Assembly (NCBI GenBank): GCA_958450365.1
Contig: CAUEEP010000926.1
Location: 1,039,501 to 1,103,500, forward strand
DNA: 64,000 nt
Origin: Mesorhabditis belari
Taxonomy: Eukaryota; Nematoda; Chromadorea; Rhabditida; Rhabditidae
Direction: 5' to 3'
A program made the translations under genes and the position numbers. The notes below the pieces were generated by a model that saw nothing but the letters and a program-made list of their open reading frames with translations, did not search any database and had not been told where the DNA came from. Positions 1-8,800 of this stretch are shown piece after piece. The first letter of the stretch is position 1. Each line of letters starts with the position of its first letter.

Positions 1-410
1 TAATTAGTTGAGAAAAGGAAGAGAAGATCGAGAAGAGAAATTAAGAGTAAAGTAAGAAAGTAAAGAGAGAAATTCTCTGATACTTCAACAAGGAATCTCA
101 ATAGACATTCAGAAATAGGGAAATGAATGAAAACGAGAAGTTATTGAGAAGAGAAGTTTCTCTGAATCGTCTATAGGTCACTCTAGAATTTGTTTTTGAG
201 CTTTTTACAATTGTTTCAATGTTTTTTAGTCGTTGGTAGCACAACTAGCCAGCTAGATTCAAAATCTATCAAATCCGATCTTTTAATAACTTCAACAATT
301 AGATTAATAAGTTTTCGAGTTCCAATTAAGTAGATCAATTAGCTAAACAGATCAATTAACTAAACAGAGCAATTAGATCAATTAGCTAAACAACTAGAGT
401 CAAGATAATG

Positions 411-600
411 ACAGTTTTTAAGTTAACAGTTAAAGCTAACAGTTAAAGCTAACAGTTAAGGCTAACAGTTAAGGCTAACAGTTAAGGCTAACAGTTAAGG
501 CTAACAGTCAGTTAACAGTCAGTTAACAGTCAGTTAACAGTTAAAGTTAACAGTTAAGTTAACAGTTAAAGCCAACAGTTAAAGCTAACAGTTAGTTAAC
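411..600. repeat. 12-bp minisatellite, AACAGTTAAGGCT type
   Basis: About fifteen head-to-tail copies of a unit close to GCTAACAGTTAA, with variants such as AACAGTCAGTT. The array ends with a motif, GTTAGTTAACACGTTTTAG, that recurs inside the duplicated block near 2520-2540. The two repeat zones are therefore related. Confidence 0.85.
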
Positions 601-1290
601 ACGTTTTAGAAAACGCAAAACCCAGTACCAGATTCAGAGTTGCGAATTCTCCAAGTAAAACCCAGAGAAAAAGTTGCCTATTTCACCCAAGGGCATCTGG
701 TTACATCGAGAGGGTAAAAAAAGGTGAAGAGCTTTGGAATGATTGGGGCAATCAGCTGGAATCTCGGCTTGTTTCCCTTTCTTTTTCCACCTGAACGCCC
801 AAAAGATGGAGATTCTGTCAAGTGATGGCCAATTTCACCGCTTTCCCCTCCCCCCATCTTCTCAGTCTTCTTCCACTTATCGAGGTTGGCTCCTTTCACC
901 GAAAATCGCTTCTCTTCCTCCAGTCTCGGAATTCCTTGTTACGCTTTTGATCGCTTTTATCTGATTCATTCATTCTTTATAAAGGAACTACATTGTTCGA
1001 TGTTTATACTTATATTTACAATAGCTTCATCCAAGACTAACTCATCTTAAGTTTGCTTTTGACAGGACGACTTGATGACACAAATTGAAAAGCTTTAAGC
1101 CTTCAAACTTCCGGCAAAAACCCGTTTTACTGATTGGTGCTCTGGTTTTATGGGTCGACACCTTGTAGCCCTGTTATAATAGTACTTCCTTTCTTCTTCC
1201 CCCTTGTATTTCCCTCTTTCTCTTGGGAAGTTAAGGTAACCGATAGCTTAGTGGTTAGGGGAATTTACTGGAAAGCAAAAGGTTGGTGTA

Positions 1291-1391
1291 TGGTTGAGAA
1301 TTGAGTTTGTTGAGTTGAGAGAATTGGTTGAGAATTGAGGTTGAGGATTGGTTGAGAGTTGGTTGAGAATTGGTTGGGATTTGGTTGAGAA
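1291..1391. repeat. Degenerate GGTTGAGAATT tandem repeat
   Basis: A run of GTTGAGAATTG-like units with length and base variation. It is directly visible as repeated GGTTGAGA words, and no coding use is apparent. Confidence 0.7.
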
Positions 1392-2208
1392 TCCCATCTC
1401 CGGAAATCGACGTTTTCTTGCGAATTCCTTCACTTATTAACTATTTGTTTATTAGGCTTTTGATGTGATTCTAGCTGAAGATTTGAAGCTTCTTTTGAAA
1501 GTTCGAAAAGTAAAAGATTAGAAAACAAAGCATTTGGCTATCTTTAGCTCTGTGGTACCGTTTCGCTCTGTGGTACCGTTTCACTTAAGTCAATGTCAAT
1601 GTTCTATTCAAATTCGCTAAACAAACAGTTCATGAAATTCTGTAAGTTCTGTAGTTTCGTGATCTGACTCATTGAGTGTATGGCTTTCGTTTTCAAATCC
1701 ACTTCCTAGCTTCCTAGCTTTGCATTTGTCTTGATATAAGGATGTTTCCATGTTTCCCCTTTTCACAATTTCTTGTCAAGTACCCAAAGGATTTTCTCTG
1801 TCTCTTTCTCATAAATGCCAAGGGTGAAAGTCTTTAAAAATCATTCAAATCGATGCACTTGCAAAAGTGAAATGATTCAAATTTTATTTCAATTCCAGTT
1901 TTGCTTATTGCTTTAATTGTCATTGTCAAAATGTTTTAAGAAATGATTCTTTCCAAGCAATTTTCATATGCCAAATGGGTTGCATTTTTTAAAAAAAAAA
2001 ACCTATTATCTTCAAAACTACACATGCCAAATGGTATGCCAAATGGTTGACGTTTACGGTCGTTTAAATCCTAATGAATACTACATAGCTATTCATTAGG
2101 ATCATTATTCCACCTAGACTACATGTATAGCTTAAAAATTAGCATATAGATGATTTAGTGAGATGAAATCTCTCGCTTTCACTTTTCAATGAAAGAAAAA
2201 CTCAATTT

Positions 2209-2267
2209 TTCTTCTTCTTCTTCTTCTTCATCTTCTCTTCTTCCTCTTCTCTTCTTCTTCTCTTCTT

Positions 2268-2300
<33 letters not shown>

Positions 2301-2310
2301 TTCTTCTTCG
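2209..2310. repeat. CTT/TCT polypyrimidine microsatellite
   Basis: About 100 bp of TTC/CTT triplets interrupted by TCT and CCT, with a pure pyrimidine strand. It is a simple-sequence repeat. Confidence 0.9.
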
Positions 2311-2398
2311 CCTAGATTCAATCTCAGGGTAAAGATGCAAATCTTTGGAGTCTATTTTTTTTACCCTAAATGCTAATTTTCACTTTCACAATATTTTC

Positions 2399-2660
2399 TT
2401 GGCATTTCCCCGAACCGTTTACACTTTCACTTCTCTTTTCCACTTAGACTTTAGGCTATAGATTTCTTTGAGGTGTAAACTTTGTGCTTGAAAAGTTAGT
2501 TAACAGTTAAAACAGCTAACAGTTAGTTAACACGTTTTAGAAAATGGTCACAATTTTTATTTTCTTGGCGTTTCCCCGAACGTTTACACTTTCACTTCTC
2601 TTTTCCACTTAGACTTTAGGCTATAGATTTCTTTGGGGTGTAAACTTTGTGCTTGAAAAA
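2399..2660. repeat. 97-bp direct duplication, period 165 bp
   Basis: Positions 2399-2495 and 2564-2660 are nearly identical. They differ at about three positions, including GGCATTT/GGCGTTT and one missing C. The spacer holds the same GCTAACAGTTAGTTAACACG motif that closes the minisatellite at about 600. The pattern suggests a recent local duplication of a repeat unit. Confidence 0.85.
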
Positions 2661-2848
2661 TTCAAAACTGTTTTCTGGTGCAAAATTGAAGTCCTTCACT
2701 GCACCAGAAAGGGTGTGTTTCCAATTTTTAAGCACAAAATACAAGGTTAGATTCTTAATTGGATTCCCACACGGCTCGATTCCTTCTCATTTTCTTTGCA
2801 ACATTCAACAAGTTTACTATGGAACTTATTTCAGCAAGACTCAGCTAG

Positions 2849-5800
2849 ATGATCATAAGGTTACTCTTGTATGTGTTTCTCATTTTTCTGAGATTCTCCA
2901 ATGCTCGACCACAATATGATCTTGTACCGGGTGAGTAAGAGATCCTTATCACTTTTACGATGACTTTACAGTGCCCGGGGCGATCCCAATCCCACCACAA
3001 GAAGATGATCAAGTGGGAGTGGCGGGAGCTGAAGCTGAAGCTGACAAAAATCCCGGTAATCTAATTTACGAAATTTTGATTGTTTACTTTATTCTTAGCC
3101 TTATCCTATTAAATTGAATTTTAGCTCCAACCAAAGTCGAAAAAATCTTCGGTGAAGCAAATCCCGATCGAGCACAAGAAGATCTATCTGGTAGAAGAAT
3201 GGCTTTAAAGCTTAAAATCAAAATCTAGACCTTGGATTGCATGGAAAACCGTGTGCAACCGATGGAGCTAACAAAACGATCTCAGGTTTGAAAAAAGCAA
3301 AAACGAGTAGGTCTTGGCCGGGATCGAACCGGCGACCTTGTCCGTGTGAAGGACACGTGATAACCACTACACTACAAGACCTCGTGACGGGGTGGACGCG
3401 AAAAGGGATTTTCAGAGGCCAGTCAACGCCCGAGTGCTCCCCCGGAAAGAGAGGGAAAAGAAAAAGACAAAGAGACGATGGGAAATGTAAGTTTTTCGAG
3501 AATTTCCGGACGATTTAGTTCATTAATTTTATAAAATTTAAGAAAAATTTATGTTTAGTTTTTTTTTTGAAGTGAAAGAAGGAAATGGCAAAGAAAAAAA
3601 GGGCCACGGGGAGAATCGGAGCCTCGAGTTTTTGCTTTGATTTTGCTTTGCGTGCAGCCGCTTTACCACTGATTTCATTTGAGAGTTTTGCTCTGCTTAA
3701 CTAAAGCTAAATTGGGGGGGTAGGCCAATTTGCGCCAGTTTTTTTGCGCAACAGCAACTTGATCGTTTGCGATCTTGCGCAACTTGGTCTTTGCGCAACT
3801 CGCCATAACTTTCTTCTAAGTCTGGTCAATCTTTATGATTTTGGTTTCATTTTGTAGATCTCAATAAGTGTAACAAAATGACATGAAATTCATAAAGATT
3901 GGCTTACTTAGAAACCCAGTTTCAATGCTACAGTACTGGACAATGAAATATGATATTTGAAAAAAGATCGTCACTTTCGCGCGTCTGTAACTCTCTTGTC
4001 TTTGAGTTTAAACTATTAGTGTTATACATTTTCTGAAAGCTCTTTTCAAGGGCTACACAATGGTAATATTAATATTTAGAAATACGGCAAAGACAAGGGA
4101 GTTACAGACGCGCGAAAGTGACGATCTTTTTTCAAATATGATATTTCATTGTCCAGTAGTGTATATATATATGCTTTATTCAGTTGAATAGCGACAAAAC
4201 AAGATCACAATAATCACCCAGGACACCACTCAAAACATACCGAAAAGATAAAAAGATACCTCAAGAAAGAAACACAAAGCAGTCTTAGAAAGCCACTTAG
4301 AAGAAAGTTATGGCGAGTTGCGCAAAAGATCTAGTTGCGCAAATAAAATGGCGGAACATTAGCCTATCCCCTCAATTGCGTTTTACTGCTGTATGCCTGA
4401 GTAAAAGAATTTCAGCTGACATAAGGCAATGTCTCAAATTCTTCAACTCAAACTTGAAAGATGGCGGAACATTAGCCTATCCCCTCAATTGATCATTTAC
4501 TTCAACTGAATACTTTTGTTTTTGACATTAAAATAAACAAAGACTTTAGAGTTCTTTTCTCAAAGAACTGCAAAGTTCATAAAGTAATTATGAACTTAAT
4601 TGAGTGTCAGTCGAATTTTGGTGGAAACTATTTGGCTAGAGCTTTGCATACTAGACTTAGCCAAATAGTTTCCATAGCTTTAAGCATACTAGACTTGATT
4701 ATTGATCGATGAATACCTAAACTAAACTTTAGATTGATTAATGAAATCTTTTCATACCCTTTTTTTTGTTCCTTTTTTTTTGTTTTGTTCATTTCCCTAG
4801 CCCTTCCCGTCATCTCTTCACATCATTTCTCCGCCAGCTCCTCCATCGAAAGCCGAACTCGCCGCTTTCCCTAGCCACACTTTTGTCGAACCCGAGGAAA
4901 GGATTTACATTTTGAAAAGTTTTTTTAACTTATTTTAATGGCTAAATAGCTTTTAGTTGCTTTTTGCTTGATAACATGGCTATAGCTTGCTTGATAGCAT
5001 GGATATAGCTTGCTTGATAACATGGCTATAGCTTGCTTGGTAGCATGGCTATAGCTTGCTTAACACATTCACGGCGAACACATTTGCGTCAGCAAAAAGA
5101 CCAAAAATTTGCACCCACGGATTTCAAGGGTGCTGATTTCAAATTTCTTTCATTAACCTTTTTGCTACCTCTCATTTTGAAAACAAAAAACATATTCTGA
5201 TTGGGGATAAAAAGTTACATATCCAGAGGAATTTTAGGCATCTTTTTTTGTTCACACATTCACGAGAAATCAACGATCCAATGTAAAATATCGTCGTGAA
5301 TGTGTTAAAAGTTTAAACTCCAGTTCGTAATTTCAAAAATCTAAAATCTAAAATAAACTACAGATTTTAGACTTAGATTCATTCTTTTAGGATTTCGACG
5401 GATCGGGAGAAACGACGACAATCGATGGAGAGACAAAAGTTGATGGTTTGTGCAGGAAATACCGTATTTCTTCGAATAGAAGACCGGGTAAAGAGTATGA
5501 TCGCGTACTCCTGCGTAGCAGCCCTTTTTAAAATTTCTTTTCTGCATAAAAGCTTTCAATGAAGTGCTATAGGGCTGGAAAATGACTCAAAAATACCACA
5601 TGAGCTAACAGATTCATGAGCTAACAGACAGAAATTTGACGGCGCTGTTTTGAACGTTTTCTATTATGGCGCTGTTTTGACTATCCCCCGATTTTTGAGC
5701 CCTTTTCCAGCTCTATAGCACTTGATTGAAAGCTTTTATGCAGAAAAGAAATTTTAAAAAGGGCTGCTACGCAGGAGTACGCGATGATACTCTTTACCCG

Positions 5801-8800
5801 GTCTTCTATTCGAAGAAATACGGTAACAAATATTATTCAAATCTTATCTACAAGTAACTATAAAATCTACTTTTCTAATATCTAAATAATTTAAAGAAAA
5901 AGTTTTTCATAGAAATTTCTCAATTTAGGCTCCGGAATGGAGGTCGATTTGAATGTCACCGATTTGACGACACCCCAAATCGAGGCTGAATCCACCGGCA
6001 CGTATTTACAAGAAATTTGGATAGATTAGCAATTTAGCATTTAAACTTGAAGATATTCATAAAAGATAATTCATGAAAGATCTTCAGTTGAGGGATCCGG
6101 GCAATCACCAATCATCGAGACAGGCCCCGTTGAGAAAAAGGGAGATCAATTCGCGGCAATCATCACCGTTGGCACGAGCACTCAAGCACAAACTGAGGTC
6201 AAATCAAATTTATATGAAATATTATCTAGAGTTTACAGACAACAAAGGGCATGGAGATCACAGAAGGATCGGGTGAAATGAACGATGGGAGTGGAGAAGA
6301 GACGACAATCACAATGATTACAGGTTTATCGCAAATAAAAGTGATTAGAGGGGGGTGGGACAAATGCGACCTTTTTTTGCTGGAAAAGGCCTTAGGAAAG
6401 GTCGTAGAGCTTCAAAAATGTTTTCATAGAAGGGAATCGTATGCGTAGATTCTGAATTTCGACAAATCACACCTCGCTGACACGTCAAATTTGGGCTAAA
6501 AGGCAAAAACTGCGGAAAAGCGTTAAGTTGCGTATATGGAAATATTTTCGAAGCCCTACGGCCTTGCCTAAGGCCTTTTCCAGCAAAAAAAAAGGTCGCA
6601 TTTGTCCCACCCCCGATTAGAGTGTGTTCCTCGTGGGTAATGCGTTTTTTAAAACGCAAACTTGGGAAAATTACCGTGCGTACTTTTAGCGAAAAATTAT
6701 TGCAAAAAAATGGAGCAAAAAATCATGACTGTCGAGTTATATACGAGTCTTTTTAAAGATATTCAGCCGTTTAACTGATTTGGTCGCAAATTCCCTTCAA
6801 ACGTAAAGATATTCAATTTACTCAAATGTGTAAAGAGGATTGCTCGTAGTTACTCGACCAGAAATTTAATCGAAATTACTCATTCAAATTTTACTCGAGT
6901 TTACTCGATTACTTACTCGCGAGGAACAAACTCTAAAAGTTATAAACAAGGAACTAAAGAGGAGCAAAAAACGAAGAAAAAACGAAAAAAAAACGGAAAA
7001 AAAAAGGAAAAAAAAAGGAAGAAAAAAAAAAGAAAAAAGAAGAAATAAAAAGGAAAAAAAGAGGAAAAAAAAGGGAAAAAAAAAAAGAAAAAAAAAGAAA
7101 ATCCAAAAAAAAATTACTCCCCCCGGGGAACAAAAAAAAACAAAGATCTTCAGAAAAAGATGATGCTTTGGCGAGAGAAGAAGCATCTTCATCAACACGT
7201 TTGAGTTGACAATGATATTTTAAAAGAATCCATTTTAGAACCAGAAGAATCAGCAGAAGGGGAGAGCCCGCTTTCTGGATATGAACAAGGAAATGGTGAA
7301 AGAAATGGAGAAACGAGTGAGTTATAGATATCGGAACTTAACTTGTACCAGTGCTAAGCGCTGCCAAGATTGCTAGATCTCGAATAGTCATCGCCAGCAC
7401 CAAGTCATCGTTAACAGTATCAGTGACTATAAGATCTATAAGTGACTGGTGGTTTGAGTGCCGTTGAACCAAGAATCCACGTCTCTTGAAGTCTAGACTA
7501 TTAACTCAAGTTAACGGTTCAATATTTGTGTTGCACGGATATGTGTTCAAAGCCATACAAAAATTGTTTATACCTTTGACTTTCTGTACAAAAGATCTTC
7601 ACTGAAATCATCTCAATTTTATTATCTAACTAGGCTCATCTTATCCACATTTTCACAGACCGTAAATACTGTAATAGTACCCCACCCCCATAATGACGGT
7701 GCGGAGTGTTGCGTAGTCTAGCTTTGAACGAGTTTTTCTCGACACTGGTTTATGCTACGATGCGCGCTTAGGTATTAAAAAATAGCCCTGAAATTCAGGG
7801 CTATTTTTTGATACCAAAGACGCATTTTTTGAAAGTACGGGCGCTTTAAAAAAAAGCAATGAAATTAAATACTAAAAAACTTTTGCGACTACGCGACTGT
7901 ACGAGAGGGGTGGGGCACTATTACAGTATTTACAGTAATTCTTTGTATTCACTTGAAGTTTGTCAGTGTTGCAATATGTTTGTTTTTTAACTTTTAGCCT
8001 CAAAAGAAACGATCAAAGAAACAGATAAGCCGGAGCGTGGTGGATATGCATCGGAGAAATCGGGAGATCATGGAAAATACTCAACTACAACTGTTGCCAC
8101 GGAAATCCCTCAAGCAAGCACACCAATCGATCATAGTGAGTATTGGGATTGGAGGATATCAAGCAAGAAGCTTGATCTTACACTTTTACATCTTGTAGCC
8201 TTCGATTAACGATCCTAACGCTTACTAACGCTAACTTGTGTTCACTTAAAGTTCTCACAAAGTTTGTCTTCTCTCTAAACTCGTTTGTATCGGACATTGA
8301 ATAGCTTTAAAAACACATCGGCATACTGTAGTGAGTTTACAGTACAGAGCTATTAAATAGAAAACAGTATTGTACTGTACTGTACACAGTACAGTACAAT
8401 ACAGTGTGAGAATTTGTCTTTAATTCCCTAGCTGAACATTTTCTACAACTTCTTCACCTTTTCAACCTATTCAATTTTACAGAAGACAAAGAACCGACCG
8501 ATTCGGAAGAGATCGAAGTGGCCGAATTGAATAAAGATGCCGAGAAACATATGACTGAGCAAGTGACAGAGAAAATAAAAGAGGAACCGGCGAAAAGTGA
8601 AACAACACAAAGCACAGCTGCTGCTGGAGATCCGTGTAAGCTCTAAAGTTCATTCTCGAATCTTGAAAACAAGCTTCAGATGCGGCAATCGTTCTACCAG
8701 CGGAGAGCAAAGAGTCAACACCATCTACAGTCACAACTACGGCATTTGACACAACCAATGCCCCAACCATCAAAGCTGAAACCATCAAAGCAACCAATGC

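Larger units (their letters stand above)
1..2848. other. Gene-poor, repeat-rich flank
   Basis: I find no convincing gene here. Open frames are short and lack codon-like composition on both strands. The stretch holds a 12-bp minisatellite (about 411-600), a GGTTGAGAATT-type repeat (about 1291-1391), a CTT/TCT microsatellite (about 2209-2310) and a duplicated 97-bp block (2399-2495 and 2564-2660). The last part should contain the promoter of the secreted-protein gene that starts at 2849. Confidence 0.6.

Noticed and set aside
411..600. Telomeric or subtelomeric repeat
   Set aside because: The unit contains TTAAGGC, not the nematode telomere TTAGGC, and shows 12-bp periodicity.
1238..1310. tRNA-like A box (AGCTTAGTGGTTAGGGG)
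   Set aside because: The D-arm-like stretch is followed by a degenerate GGTTGAGA repeat. No B box or acceptor pairing can be found.
2399..2660. Pair of long terminal repeats
   Set aside because: Only 68 bp separate the copies, no TG...CA ends or target duplication are seen, and nothing codes for retroelement proteins.
6884..7198. 104-codon Phe-rich membrane protein on the minus strand
   Set aside because: It is a by-product of a polypurine tract, with almost only Phe, Leu and Ser codons and no support from flanking exons.
8330..8405. Regulatory palindrome of GTACTGTA repeats
   Set aside because: It is a short simple-sequence hairpin within an intron, with no recognisable function or copy elsewhere in the window.
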